64,000 bases of DNA, from assembly GCA_024509875.1 (NCBI GenBank), contig JAMPIV010014838.1, forward strand, positions 843,331 to 907,330, read 5' to 3'. The first letter of the stretch is position 1. Every line of letters starts with the position of its first letter. This document shows, piece after piece, positions 11,259 through 23,463 of this stretch. Source of the stretch: Oreohelix idahoensis. Its lineage: Eukaryota > Mollusca > Gastropoda > Stylommatophora > Oreohelicidae. Under the pieces are notes generated by a model. It was not told the DNA's origin, searched no databases, and saw only the letters and a list, made by a program, of their open reading frames with translations. The translations under genes and the position numbers were made by a program.

Positions 11259-12759
11259 TTGTGCTCGGGGGAGCTTTTCTTGAATTTATATAATTGAAGA
11301 CGCGAGTGCAGAAAATAGGCTAACTGTAAAATTTATCGCGCGTCAGATTTTATATGATTTTATTGCATTTCATGTTTTTTCATTCTTTCATATAGAATGA
11401 TCACTAAACCTGGCATCCAAGCAATTAAATATAGACAAGAGTTCTGCCAAACACAGTCGATAACTCCAGTGACTTATGAACATTTTAAAATTAAACTTGT
11501 GGCGACTTGTTATGAGTCTCGCTCTCTGAATTTTACATGAGATTTAAGCAACCCAAGAAATCCTGATTTACAAAGTCTGTTAAAGTTAAACTGGAGCAGA
11601 ACAGTTGCCAGTCATTGTTTTATTTAATGCTCTAGTTGTGAAAGAGAACACAGATTTACCGGAACACTGTCTGCCTAGTATTCTCATCGGATTTCCCCCC
11701 CATCCGAAGAACTTACCTCAGTGTTTTAGTCTGTGACATTACTCCAAAAAGAAAGTTATCACCACCAGCTGTGCGAATCTTAGGAACCACACCATCTCTC
11801 ACACCTAGCAAAGTGCCTGTGCCATTCATTAGGAACAGTACCGTTAGACTTCAACGTCCAGCGATTTCGGGACAGTTTGTTAACTTCAACAACCCGCTAA
11901 TCTGGGGCTGTACACGGAAGAAAATACATTTACCTAAGCCAATGTTTAGTGCTGTTTTTTGGTGTAATTCCTATGAAGGGTCAGAAGCCACGATTCGGTA
12001 AGTCTGTGAGCGTGACTGTGTGTAGGCCTTCACAAGAGTGTTTTTTGTTTTTTTGAATGAAAGGAGATTTGATCTTGCTACCATTTAATTAGTTCGACCT
12101 AGCATTGATTTTGTACTGTATTCATTACATGGGATTTCTCCTAGCGGGATTTATTAACTGTGTTTATTTCCCCCTCCCGTATATCTGTAGAATACAGGGA
12201 AAACATTTGAGACCCCCCCTCCCCTTTCTTTGGGACCGGACTTTTATTGTTAAATACAAGTGGGAAAGGTGTATTGGATACTTCTCCTCCAAAACCCCTC
12301 CCCACCGTGTCATTTGTAGTTTTGTAACCTTTGGTTTCTGCATGTAAATTGATAATTGTTTGTGAAGTAATTTTATGCTAAATAAAAGTAATAAAACTTC
12401 TGCACTGCGAAACAAATAACGCATATCTTTATATCTTAGAGGTATTAACCAAGCCTTTTAGCATTCGTGTCGGCTGGCCCAAAACCCACATAACTTACCC
12501 ATATTCGTTATCGTAGTCTGTATTCACGTCCGTTGTGTGTCAGAATCCCCAAATCGGTGTGTGCACCTGAGTGACTGGAGACTGGCAAACAATCGTTTGT
12601 TTAGAAGAGTGGTAGGAGTAGTTTTGAGAGACAAATATTGTCGTAATAAGAGACTGTCCTTACTCTTCCCAGCACTTTTGAATCAACTATCTTTCTTTCC
12701 TAAATCCTTATTCTCACAGAGCCTTCACTATCATTCTACACTCTAACGGGACCACTATC
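11257..12759. other. Unassigned non-coding DNA
   Basis: Several open frames of 70-85 codons occur (for example 11771-12001 and 12105-12347), but they overlap opposite-strand frames, lack recognisable domains and show no splice-bounded coding pattern. The 5' part of the LINE at 12760 may begin somewhere after about 12500. Confidence 0.5.
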
Positions 12760-12769
12760 CACCAGAATT

Positions 12770-14456
12770 CTCTCAAAGAAAATTACGACACTCACTTACA
12801 TTTACAATCTGTGCCTCACAAAGAAAGTGTTTTCTCAACGACTGAAAACAGGCTTAGTGGTACCAGTACCTAAGAAAGGTGATATTAATGTCTTCACAAA
12901 CTACCGGCCGATTTCTCTACTCTCCGTCATAACTAAGCCTCTTGAACGACACATGTGTAAACATATTCTTTCTTCACTGAACAGCTACAATCTTATACAT
13001 GAAAACCAATCTGGATTTCGACCCAAACACTCTTGTCAATCCTTGTTGACGAAGATTACCGAAATCTGGAATTCTAATATCAACTGCGAAAAAATAAATG
13101 GAGTATTATTAATCGACCTTTACAAAGAATTCGACACAATTGACCACTCGTTGCTGATACAAAAGCTTGCGGTGAGCAAATTTCATCCAAAAGTGATCAC
13201 TTTAATACAAGGTAATATCATTCCTTGAAAACAGAACACAACTAGTCTTATGCAATAATGTGCTCTCTAAATCATACACCACTACAATGGGTGTCCCGCA
13301 GGGCTCGATACTAGGACCCTTGCTCTTCAGCATCTTCATCAATGACATGCCCTTGTCATTGCCACATGACGATTGTCTTATGTTTGCTGATGATACCACA
13401 GTAACAGTAGCTGGCACAGACATTGACACTGTTCAGTCTCATACATGTCTTACTGTTGCCTGTTGGCGCTGCGATCTGGATTGCTCTCACTGAGCTGAGC
13501 CAATAGTCATTTTCAGCGTCGAGCAGTTTGTTGATCTTTGTTTATCGTAGCCTCAGGATCGGTACACCGGTGACGTTTTTTACGCAAGTGAAGTACTTTG
13601 AATGGTGTTCAAGTGATGTCCAGTTATCTGTAATTGTATCACATGGATGGGACATGTGCTCTTTCTTGAAGGTCTACAGTGAATTGAGCGTCACCTGGAC
13701 ATTGTACAGGCTTGGTGCACTATTAATAGTATGTCCATTAATAAAAACAAAACTCAATCTTTGATTATCTCAACCCGCCAAAAGATTCTGCACTGTCAAC
13801 CAAATACGCTATCTTTATCTCTAGACGGAGAGCGTATTAAGCAAGTTACGGACCACAGCCTTTTGGGTGTGGTCATCGACCAGTCTCTAAGCTGGAAGTC
13901 ACATGTCTATTTCATCGCCAACAAGATCTCACAAAAATTGTTTCAACTCTCAAAAATCAAACATTTTTTATGTCCGCACTTTAGACTTATATTCTATTAT
14001 GCACATATTCAAAGTTACCTTTCTTATTGCTCAAATATCTGGAGTCGCTGTGGCTTGTCGTTTTTGAAACGCCTAGAATCCCTACATAAGAGGGCGCTAC
14101 GACTTGTTTACCTGAATGATAACATTCCCAGTGCTCAGCTATTTTCACAGCTGAATGTTCTTCCTCTTAAAAAATTCTTCTTCTTCCAAGATCTCCTGTT
14201 GGTGCATCAAATTTTACACGGCAGAACGCCGTCATATTTGCAAATGTTCTTTCGCTATAAATACTGCTCATATTTTATACGAGGCTTCCTACTTTTGGAC
14301 CTTGCAAAACCTCGAACTGACCTCTTCCGAAGTTGTTTTAGTTATGCAAATGCTTTAGCATGGAATTCCCTACCCAAGTCTGTCAAAACTGATAATTACA
14401 TCTCATTCAAAAGACATCTGCATTCACATGTCATGAAATCTTGTACACACATTTAA
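12770..14456 (+). pseudogene. LINE reverse transcriptase, split by insertion
   Basis: The N-terminal piece contains KTGLVVPVPKKGD and NYRPISLLSVITKPLE, then QSGFRPKHSC and LLIDLYKEFDTIDH. After a frameshift near 13225-13260 comes TTMGVPQGSILGPLLFS and the catalytic CLMFADDTTV. Coding sequence stops at about 13437 and resumes at about 13673 with a stop-containing LDIVQAWCTINSMSIN. An uninterrupted 241-residue frame from 13731 to 14456 carries LLGVVIDQSLSW and the C-terminal region ending near SLPKSVKTD. The catalytic FADD is intact, but stops, frameshifts and the insertion make the gene dead. Confidence 0.9.
13438..13672. mobile_element. ~235-bp insertion in LINE RT, unidentified
   Basis: The stretch lies between two parts of the RT that are normally contiguous: just after the FADD motif and before the LDIVQAWC segment. 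It shows no coding relation to RT, and no clear TSD or tail was found. It could be a SINE or MITE copy, or replacement DNA from a rearrangement. Confidence 0.6.
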
Positions 14457-14564
14457 CGACAATTATGTTTCAGTTATTTCAACGTTTCCACTAGCATTTA
14501 ACTGTCATTGTAATATTTTCATTTTAAATTGAATTTTTTTATATTAAGTAGCTTTATTGCTTGA

Positions 14565-14576
14565 CCTCTCTGTCTC

Positions 14577-14667
<91 letters not shown>

Positions 14668-14701
14668 TTCTCTCTCTCTGTCTCTCTATCCCTCTCTCTA
14701 T
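14565..14701 (+). repeat. (TCTG)n/(TC)n compound microsatellite
   Basis: About ten TCTG units grade into a long TC run with occasional T or A interruptions, all within the LINE 3' UTR. Confidence 0.95.
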
Positions 14702-14906
14702 GTGCGTGAATGACTATGAGTAAATGTACTTGTTTATGCTAAGTTTCTGACTGTGATGATAATATTAATTAATTCTGTCTGAAGTTGTTAATATTTTAAT
14801 TTTTAAAACGCTGAAAAATGTATTGCAGGGCAGAAATGTAAAAAGGCAATTATGCCTATTTCTTTACCCTGATGAAATAAAGATTCCGTTCGCTCGTTCG
14901 TTCGTT

Positions 14907-15809
14907 CTCCTGCATTATTGCTCTACCATTCCGTTTACGTGCTAATTCTGCCAGTATTCGTTGTGTTCGCTTTCATCGTTCAATGTTTTCTTATCACATC
15001 TTATCACACCTTTCACCCACACCTCACTCCTAGTTATTTTATCTTTTGTTATCGGCAATGCTTAGCACAGGAGCGAATTTGCTACATTGACTTTTCGCCA
15101 GCTCCTAACGGAGTAAGAGTCTAAACTGAGCGACATTCCTATTTTTAACCCATACTTTTTGTCTGGGAAGATACACAAAACCATGTTATGGAATGGAAAA
15201 AAATACACCATTAAAAAAAAAGACAGGTCTGGGTATTGATGTTATACCGCTGAGGTAAATAATTTAATAATGTTTGAACAAAATATTAAGATGACACCGT
15301 TTTTAAAAAAGTTATGAGTCAGAATCTTAAAGCGAATGATTTTTTTTTAAAGCGCTAATGATAACGGATCACGACGCCCAGACACTTTAGCACTGAACCC
15401 CAAGATAACAGGACAGTCTGACTTCGTTTCACGAGAAAATAGGAGAAGAGCTTTTCCATATTTCAGATTTCATATCTCATTTCATAATTTCTTACGTGGG
15501 CGATACAGAAGTCAATGTTCTAAGTGTGAGACAGAAAAACGGGTCGTTAAATTTGAGGGGTTTGAGCGATGTACTTGGACAAACAGAAGGGCATATATAT
15601 TTATAGATGGAGATAGGTAAACAGACAGACAATCAGATACAGAGGCATATAAAGAGATATACAGGCAGATATAAATTTAGAGAGACACACAAACAAACAG
15701 ATATATAGGTAAGCAGACATAAGAGCAGTCATATAAGCAGACAGATCGACAGACCAGTAGAAATAAAGTGTACTAATTTGGCCACACGCGTGATATCTGT
15801 GCTAAAAAA
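14907..15809. other. Unassigned DNA with GACA/CAGATA-rich tract
   Basis: No gene seen. From about 15605 to 15760 the sequence is a degenerate simple-repeat tract of AGACAGACAG- and CAGATATA-like words, too impure for a fixed unit. Confidence 0.55.
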
Positions 15810-16200
15810 AGACTTCCTCAATACAAAAAGTTAGAACAAAACTTACAGAACTGGTATCATCACTTGCTATCTCCACATCAAGGTCGGCTGCAATGGATCT
15901 CCAACGTCTTCTGTTTCTTGCCTTGATGGTGCACTCTGATAGACTCTTTTCTGTCCTTGATTTTATCTTCCCACTTATAGCGCTGTCTTCCTCTTGCACG
16001 CTTGCCTTCAACTCTTCCTTCTATTATGGTCTTCATTACGTTTTTATGTCTTTTTACATGGTCAAAATACTTTACCTGTCTAATTTTGATCTCGTTCATT
16101 AGTTCTATTTTCATTCCGAGGTTTTCTAAGACCTCTTTATTAGTTGTGTTCTCTTTCCATGAGACGTGCCCCATTCTGGTATTGCAATACGTGTGCCAAA
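15810..16200 (-). pseudogene. LINE RT C-terminal fragment
   Basis: Minus-strand translation gives the typical end of a CFDP2/RTE-like LINE protein: a GHVSWKENTTNKEVLENLG segment, then IRQVKYFDHVKRH and the basic EGKRARGRQRYKWEDKI. This is the same functional region as WVGHVLRRDP...GRPKTTWRR at 9889-11044 but from a different family. The frame is open for about 98 codons, then degenerates. The catalytic region is absent. Confidence 0.8.
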
Positions 16201-17089
16201 TAACTCGTCTGCAATCAGCATGGCATCATTTACCAGCAGGAAAACAATATTTTGTTATCAGTAGCGTCTAAAAAGCTCATTGCACCAAGATTAATGCAAT
16301 TTCAACAGGAACTGATGGCTTTCACTGTTACCGAAAAAAACAGCACTTAGCTGTCTTGATTGTATTTATAAGAAATAAATACTTTTCCTTCGAACATGGT
16401 CGTAAGTGGCCAATTATGAGAAGTCCCACAAAGAATTAGAAATCTCATCAAGGTAAAACAAACTACAAAAGAAACTGCTGCCGTAACAGGACATGATACG
16501 GTAACGCGGGCTTCCTGCGCAGGGACCAACTGTAGAGGTTGCTCCATGCTCCTCATGTGACAACATGGTTTATGATAGTGGAAAAAAAATACTGTTTGTA
16601 TTCATCACATCAAATTCAAGAGCGTAAACAGCGAAACAGAATGGACATCAAAATAATTATTGCGTATCAAAAGGGTGAATAAAACTCAAAATGGTTTCAC
16701 AGTAAATATAAACAGTGTTTTGTGACAGCATGAGGCATTACGGTATACCAGTATCTATCTCTTCATGAGTTAACGAAATTTATTTTCACATTTGTCTAAT
16801 AATAATTTTTATGTTATTCAAATTCTAACCTTTGGTGTTTAAAACCTTAGCCAACTGTACTTGTGGCAGTTTTATATTGTAACAACATAATGTGCACATA
16901 AATTAATAGAGAATATAACAGAAATCCAAAATCAGCATGGGCTCACTGGAGCCAATGCGACAGACTTGGCTAAAGAAGGAAAACTTCAGCTCCCCATTAT
17001 ACCCCATGGCAAGGTTTAAAAAAAAAGGTAGTCTTATAGCAGTTTGTGCAGGAGAGGATTGAAGTGTTAGAGACAACACTATACTATGT
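16201..17089. other. Unassigned non-coding DNA
   Basis: AT-rich with short open frames in several phases and no recognised domain. It ends exactly at the LTR end of element C. Confidence 0.5.
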
Positions 17090-17174
17090 TGTCACGAGAG
17101 GTTACTTTGCGTTGATGATGAATAGAAAAAGTGTGTATCAGATGATACCAGGATACACTTACCAGATAAGAGTT
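17090..17174 (-). repeat. Element C 3' LTR end fragment
   Basis: The plus strand reads TGTCACGAGAGGTTAC onward and matches 28433-28521 with few differences, up to AGATAAGAGTT. On the element's own strand this is the terminal part of the LTR ending in CA. The rest of the 3' LTR and all of pol are missing. Confidence 0.85.
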
Positions 17175-18324
17175 ATGATGCACAAACGACCGCATCATAA
17201 GACAAACCTGTATCATACATCCCTGTGACTTGTTTTCCATTCACGGTCACTATCTCCTTTATGGGTGGGTGATGACGGCATTCTGACTCACTGTCAGTTC
17301 CTTGCTGTTCAACGACCTTACCTGTAAACATGCAGCGTGATGAAGAGGATTTTTCCTTCCACACTCATTCGTATTGTGGTTTTTCATTTGGCAAAATTTG
17401 CACCAATTATCTTCCTTTTGTAAGTTTTCTTTTCCTCAAATTGAGAGTTTTTATTTCTTTGTTCATATGTTGGCTTGTTTTTGTAGGCCTGGTCCTGGTT
17501 AGATCCATGTGCCTCATATCTTGGTCTAGGTTTTCGGGATTGATCCTGGGCAAGTTCAAATTCCTCACAATCTGAACTGTTTTGCGACCCCTGTGGGAAT
17601 TCTGCCCTTTTCTTTTTATTTCATTGAGTCATGGACTGAACCAGTTGGTGGCTTTCAGCATATGTGATTATGTCACCTAACCTGTCTCTTTTATTCTCTA
17701 TCAGGAACTTCTTAGTTTCAGGGGCTATGAAATCTAGTAGTTGTTCTATCAACTTCATCTCCTTTAACCCGTCAAAATCCTGAGTGAAGTTTCCCAACTT
17801 ACACCACCTCAGTAGGTAAGTTTTCAATCTGGCTGTAAACTGCTGATACGTTCCTCCAGCGTCCTTCTTAGCAATACGGGATTTCCTTCTATAAGCCTCT
17901 GAGTTTGTTCATAACGAACCAGCAATGCCTGCTTCAGGGCTTCATAATCTTCCTGCTCATCCTTGGGGAGTTTCAAGAAAACATCATAAGCAATACCTCT
18001 CAATCCATGAGATAGCTTCAGACTCCATTCTTCTTTTTCCAATCCGTATCCATGTATGCCTCTATTGCAACCTCCTTTTCCACAAATGGGTCCAGATGGA
18101 AGTTCATGGCTTCATTTGATGTGCTTTGGCTGGAGTTATCCTCAGAGTGAGGTGAGCTACTACCATTGGTGTTAGTGCCAGCCTGAAGTTCAAGCTGTCT
18201 TATTCTCAGCACATGGTCTCTCTCTTCTTGTAACTTCCTTCCTTCAGCCTTAGCTGCCAATCTCCTTTCTTCAACCTCCAATCTCTTTGATTCAGCCTTT
18301 ATGTCCAGTCTCGTATTCTGTCTG
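17175..18324 (-). pseudogene. gag: Element C gag (C part), zinc knuckle and protease start
   Basis: Read on the minus strand, the sequence continues the gag coiled coil (EVEERRLAAKAEG), then AMNFHLDPFVEKE as in elements D and G. After a frameshift at about 18040 comes EEWSLKLSHGLRGIAYDVF, after another at about 17830 a SCAN-like end with LKEMKLIEQLLDFIAPE and LGDIITYAE. An intact CX2CX4HX4C zinc knuckle, CKFCQMKNHNTNEC, is at 17402-17361. The frame near 17225 has VNGKQVTGMYDTGLSYD, the DTG active-site loop of a retropepsin-type protease. Coding similarity ends at the LTR fragment. Dead gene. Confidence 0.88.
18320..18324 (+). repeat. Target-site duplication of element B, left
   Basis: GTCTG directly precedes the LTR start TGTGACATATT and recurs at 27721-27725 just after the other LTR's terminal ACA. 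The gag codons of element C are continuous across the two flanks. Confidence 0.9.
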
Positions 18325-18943
18325 TGTGACATATTATGAAAATAGTTTTCATGTACCTATTTCTTTATCTACACTTTTCTTTTACCAAACTTTCACCTTC
18401 GCCTCTTTCGATAACATAAACCATTCATACACTCAGAGATCTGCCCCTTTTTCAAATTTAGCACGCATTCTATTGCTGTTCGCTATTTCTTTGATGCATG
18501 CTCACGAGGACACCTATTAGCTAACGCTGAGCGGTATATCTGTAATTTATTCTTAACGCCAGCGACTGAAAATCGTTGGATAGGATCAGATAGCGATCAA
18601 AAGCGGATAATTTGGAAGTGAGGTGAGACCAATTTTTATTATCCTCCCTTGTAATCCGTTAGTTAGTAAAGTAATTAAACACGGCAGATCGCCAGATCAA
18701 AGAACGGGCTCGATTTCGTTCAATGACCACGTCTGCAGTGCGGTAAACAGTGTGATTTTACGATCGAAGAAATCTCGCACGGTCTGATCAATTACGTTAC
18801 GCCTGATCTAAAGAGAGTGCAGGGAAAAGGGTGTAGATTTCTTTAATCCAGAATTTCAGCAGAGATTTCCCCATAGGTGCTAGCATCTGGCAGGGAGTCT
18901 GGTTTTTGGTGAATAGTGGTCATTCCATTTGATTTCAGATATA

Positions 18944-19172
<229 letters not shown>

Positions 19173-20818
19173 ATAACCCCAGCAGTCTAACTAAATTTAT
19201 CCTGTACCGCCAGAATTTCAGAGAACATCTAGCTTTCGATTCTAAGATCTCTTATAATAGTTGTATCGCTTACTTTTCGATTGGAGATAGTTTTATTTCT
19301 GTGCTTGGGGTAATTATTATACTAGAAGTTTGAGTGATTTAACTAGTTAAATCGTCAATTATATTTCTCTAGGTTTTACTGTGTTACAGTGGCTAGCAGA
19401 ACAGATAAAAATTTCTAGCTAAACTCTTCCAGCTATAATATAAATTTTATTAACTGATAGTAACCAGTCAGAGAATATTTTAACCAACTAAGTAAATGCA
19501 CTGATTCATCATGAGTATTGACGAAATATGTATTTATTTCTAATTCATGATGACTGATTTTTTTAAGTGACTAGAATTTATTTCACGGAAGTTTTTTAAA
19601 CGATAAGACAAGCTCTAAGCTTGTAGTTTATAATTTAAAGTTAAATAACCGAAGTGGATAAATATATTCTATGTTACGCAGGGTAAGGATAGGATTGTGT
19701 ATACTATATTATGTTAAGTATTTGTATTTTTTTCTCCTTTACACAGTATTGGGTCAAACCCTAAACCTTACCAGCGGCTTCCATATGAATCCGAGAATAA
19801 TTTTTGCCAAAGAACATTCTGATATAATTATCGGGTTTTCAAGGTGACCTGTCTGGCCTCGTGTTTTACACCCAGAAAGAGACAGAGTACCAGCCCAAAG
19901 AATACTAAGAATAAATTGTAACTGGACTTATAGAATATCCAGATTTCTCTTCCCAAGTTCATATACGTTCAGACTGTGGTGGCGACATAATCAAACATTG
20001 ACATTACCTGAATAACAACCACAGTGTTGTGAAGAAGATTTATCCTGAACAGATTTATTTACCTGACACTCGATTTAACGATTGAAGATTCCAAGCTACT
20101 GTACACTGTGAACATTAGACCTCTTAATTATTTTACTACCTGGACAAAAATTGAAGTGACATAATCAGCATCCTACTACCAGTAGCGAATCAAGCGTTTC
20201 CCATCATTTGAATTAATTAGTCTTTGGAGAAACTGGGGCTTGATTCGCCAATAACCAAACCTTGGATGGGCTATGTGTACCTTACGATTGTTCCAGAGGT
20301 TGTGAAAGCACCTATTAGGTAAGAGTGACTGGTTGTGATCACAGGTCTGTCAGAGCGAGAGAAAGCAGGGATAAATAATTCTTTCATTGGATAACCCATG
20401 TACTAACTTTGTATTTTTGTATGCAAGTTTTGCTTATGCTATCCCTTTCAGAATAGATTAACGTATAAACTCTGTTATTTATTGCAGAGGGAAATCCTAG
20501 ACCATAGCGTAAACACCTTTGACTCTTTGGGGGTTAATAACTTCTCTTCTAACGGGATCTTGTCTCAACAGAGGGAGGGAGGATTACACCTATGAGTCTA
20601 ACTCTTTAATTAATTCATTAAAGTATGTTTATTTGTATTTGATTTGATATTCAAAATATTGTTGGTGTGAAGTTTCTTTATGATAAATAAAATTTACATA
20701 AACTTTATTTACGTGTGTTTGTCAGCTTGTCCCAAAAGATCCCTATTCCATAGATATAGTTTTCACGTCTGTGCGTCTAATTGTCGTCACGTATCTGTGA
20801 GTGTGTAGAGGTGAGTGG

Positions 20819-20918
<100 letters not shown>

Positions 20919-21121
20919 AAACTGTCTGATCTAAGAATCTCAGTCGTAACCGATAAGCTGGAGAGATTATATCTAAAATCCAGGGACAGACTTTACCTTT
21001 CACCATTTCACTCGTGAAAATCTATTTCTTTACCTTATCTCCCACTGAGCTATCACCTGTTCTAGTTCTACTCAGACTGGACCATAATCGATCTTAAATT
21101 CCTATCGAAAGAATCTACAAT

Positions 21122-21144
21122 TGGGGGCTCGTTTTCCGGGAATT
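21122..21144 (+). promoter_or_regulatory. Element B primer binding site, tRNA-Pro-like
   Basis: TGGGGGCTCGT, then two extra T, then CCGGGAAT follows the LTR end after two bases. It resembles the tRNA-Pro primer site used by murine gammaretroviruses and the purer site of element G at 58000. Confidence 0.75.
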
Positions 21145-21885
21145 GAACTCTAATCCTGAGCAAGTACGACAGAAATTTTCTCGTTTACCGGGATTTTGAT
21201 CTGTTAATCTTTATAGACTAGTTAGAGAAAGAGTGTGATTGTCTCGTGAGATTTAGTATCATTAAAAATAATTATCCTCTAGACTAACGATCTGTTTATT
21301 GGCTGGCTGACCACACAATTATATCAATTGTTTTTCCACAGCATTGTTAGAGTGTATATATATATATATACAATTGATTTACAGGGTGATCTTTGTCAGA
21401 GTATGTTATGTATTGATTTTGTAATACAAAGCCGCTGGTATTGTGTGACTGTGTAACAATCACAGGGTTTTTGAAGCAGAAAGGTGTTTGAGCTAAGCGA
21501 ATGAGTGCGTTCGGCCTATTACGTCCAGTTAATTGCCTCTCTTACCTTAACTAACTTCAGGGGTGAACTTGATAGTGGACTTTAAAATTAAGGGATTTTT
21601 TTTCTCCTTAAAATTTTGGCTGATAAATTTTTTTCCCCACTCTAGTAACCTAGTTTTGTGTTAGTTGATTAATCTGAACTACCATTTACTTGGCGTAGTC
21701 GTCTGCATTAGGAACCTTTATTGCCAGTTAATAGCAGCGATAGTTAGATAAATAATTATAAGAAGGAGGCATCCCAGTTAGATAACAATATACCTTTTTG
21801 TTTTGTATTTGCTCGTAAGTGGTAGGGAACCAGTGTATCCTTTTTCTTCCTTCTTTCTCGAGTAACACCCAGTCAGTTATTTACA
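21145..21885 (+). other. Element B leader
   Basis: About 740 bp of untranslated sequence between primer site and gag start. The last 300 bp resemble 5150-5467 of element A. No long frame. Confidence 0.75.
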
Positions 21886-23124
21886 ATGGCTGAGCGTGCA
21901 AAGCTTAGGCAGATGCTCAGAGAGGAAGCAAGAGAAGAGGGATTAGAAGAAGAAGAAGCGAAAGCTTTTGTCAGTAATGAACTTGACAGATATGAAGCTA
22001 GAGAGAAGGAAGATAGAGTGGAGATGAAAGAAGCGGAAGACCGTCTATTACAGCAGAAGAAGATTGAGGAGGAAATGGAAATCCGCAGGGCGAACGAAAG
22101 AGAGAAGGAGAGACAACATGAGGAAAGAGAAAATGAGCAACGACGACAGCACGAGGAAAGAGAGAAAGAGAGACAGCACGAACTGGCGCTTAGAACTCTA
22201 GAGGCCCAAAGTCGTGGTGCTGCCTCTACCTCCAGCAATCGTGACTCTCTACTGCAATCTCAGCTAACTGATCCTTCTAACACTCAATCTCCTCAACTCA
22301 TTGCTATGTCTTTTGCTCTAGAATCTTTCCCATGTCCTAATGAGAAGATTGACACGTATCTAGAAAAATTTGAGAAAATGGCCAATCTGTACGGTTTAGA
22401 GAGGTCGCGCTGGTGTTTGAAACTTTCACAGGCTCTAAAAGGGTCTGCTTATGATGCGTATGCAAAACTGGAAAGCAGCCAATAAGACAATTATGACGTG
22501 TTGAAGAAAGCTTTACTTGAACGGTTTGAAATGAACGTTCGCAAATTTTTGCAACTGTTTCATACCAGCAGAAAGGAGAGCTCTGAAACTTTTCAGCAGT
22601 TCTCTTCTCGTCTGAAGGGATACTTGACAAAGTGCCTGGAGCTTTCGCAGCTTGCCTCTACCTATGAAGGACTTGAGGAGTTCGTTATAACCGAACAGAT
22701 AAAGAATACTTTGTCAAGTGACACCCTGAGATTTCTAGCTGAGCAAGGCGCAGAAAAACTTGAAGACATTTTGAAAAAGTCTGAGCGACATCACAATGCG
22801 CTGGCCGAACTGCCGGCCACAAAACGTAAACCGACAGAAGAGCCTTCTCGGAAGAATAATCTAGACCAATCTTCCCATTCTTCTCAGCAGCATAACCACA
22901 GAGAAACTGGACCCCAGAATCCTCCTCCTGAAAAATCTAAGTTCTATAAAAACAAGTACCCCACCAACAACAAACAATCTGATCAACCCAACCGTCCTAC
23001 ATGGCAGCGCGGTCAGAAAGTACAAGATGACAAAGGGAAAACCCCTGCGCACGGGATATATGATCAGAGCGAGCACACCGAGCGTAAACGCATCGGATGC
23101 TTGCAAACAGTCTCGCAAGGATGA
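21886..23124 (+). pseudogene. gag: Element B gag, one stop, degraded zinc knuckle
   Basis: Starts MAERAKLRQML. Residues about 15-110 form a Glu/Arg/Lys-rich coiled coil. Then come AMSFALESFPCP, YLEKFEKMANLYGLE and WCLKLSQALKGSAYDAY, interrupted by a TAA at 22483-22485 and continued in the same frame from 22486. The SCAN-like part has FLQLFHTSRKES, QFSSRLKGYLTKCLEL, EFVITEQIKNTL and LEDILKKSE. A basic Pro/Asn/Gln tail leads to HGIYDQSEHTERKR at 23050-23091: spacing matches the CX2CX4HX4C knuckle, but all three Cys positions are His, Tyr and Arg. The frame stops at 23124. Confidence 0.9.
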
Positions 23125-23463
23125 ATTGATGTCAGTGATTCTCAACCTGAGGGAGAGAGACCCTCAACGCGAGGTACTGTTATTTTGAACGGGTCTTCAA
23201 CTTATTGTCTTTTTGACACGGGGTTTTCTTTTGATTGCATTGTTGCCAGGCACCTGGTCAAACCCGGCCAAGAGACAGAAGAAACCGTTAAACTTTGTGG
23301 AGTTTTTAAGAGTGATGCACCAATGACGCTTCCCATCGCATTGGTGGAGATCCACTCTGATTTTGTCAGAGGTGTGATCAAAGCGGCTGTTATGGATGAC
23401 CCGATCTTGGCGGTAGATATGTGTTTATTGGGAAACCGGAAGAGCCAATTGTGGCAGCAGTAA
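23125..23463 (+). pseudogene. Element B aspartic protease
   Basis: From about 23170 the frame reads into the retropepsin active-site loop YCLFDTGFSFDCIV, at about 23203-23244, the family DTG triad. A typical second half follows, with PMTLPIALVEIHS and AAVMDDPILAVDMCLLG, ending at a stop at 23463. A frameshift near 23420 moves reading to the protease-integrase linker frame (MFIGKPEEPIVAAVTTRG). Protease matures Gag and Pol. This domain is absent from A, D and G, so B and the scrap in C are the only protease sequences in the window. Confidence 0.85.

Larger units (their letters stand above)
12760..14906 (+). mobile_element. CR1/Jockey/L2-like LINE, interrupted
   Basis: A 5'-truncated non-LTR retrotransposon on the plus strand. 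It has an RT domain in pieces, a C-terminal ENRR-like region, a 3' UTR with a TCTG/TC microsatellite at 14565-14701, an AATAAA-like word near 14876 and a short terminal repeat of TTCG units at 14889-14906. The last feature matches the GTTC-type tail of the LINE scrap at 27804-28083. No endonuclease is present. The family assignment within CR1/L2/Jockey is by eye. Confidence 0.85.

Noticed and set aside
11771..12347. Open frames of 76-80 codons
   Set aside because: No recognisable domain, opposite-strand frames of similar length, no sign of exon boundaries.
22498..23124. SCAN-type zinc-finger host gene
   Set aside because: The SCAN-like block is followed by a retroviral-type knuckle, protease and integrase, not by C2H2 fingers.
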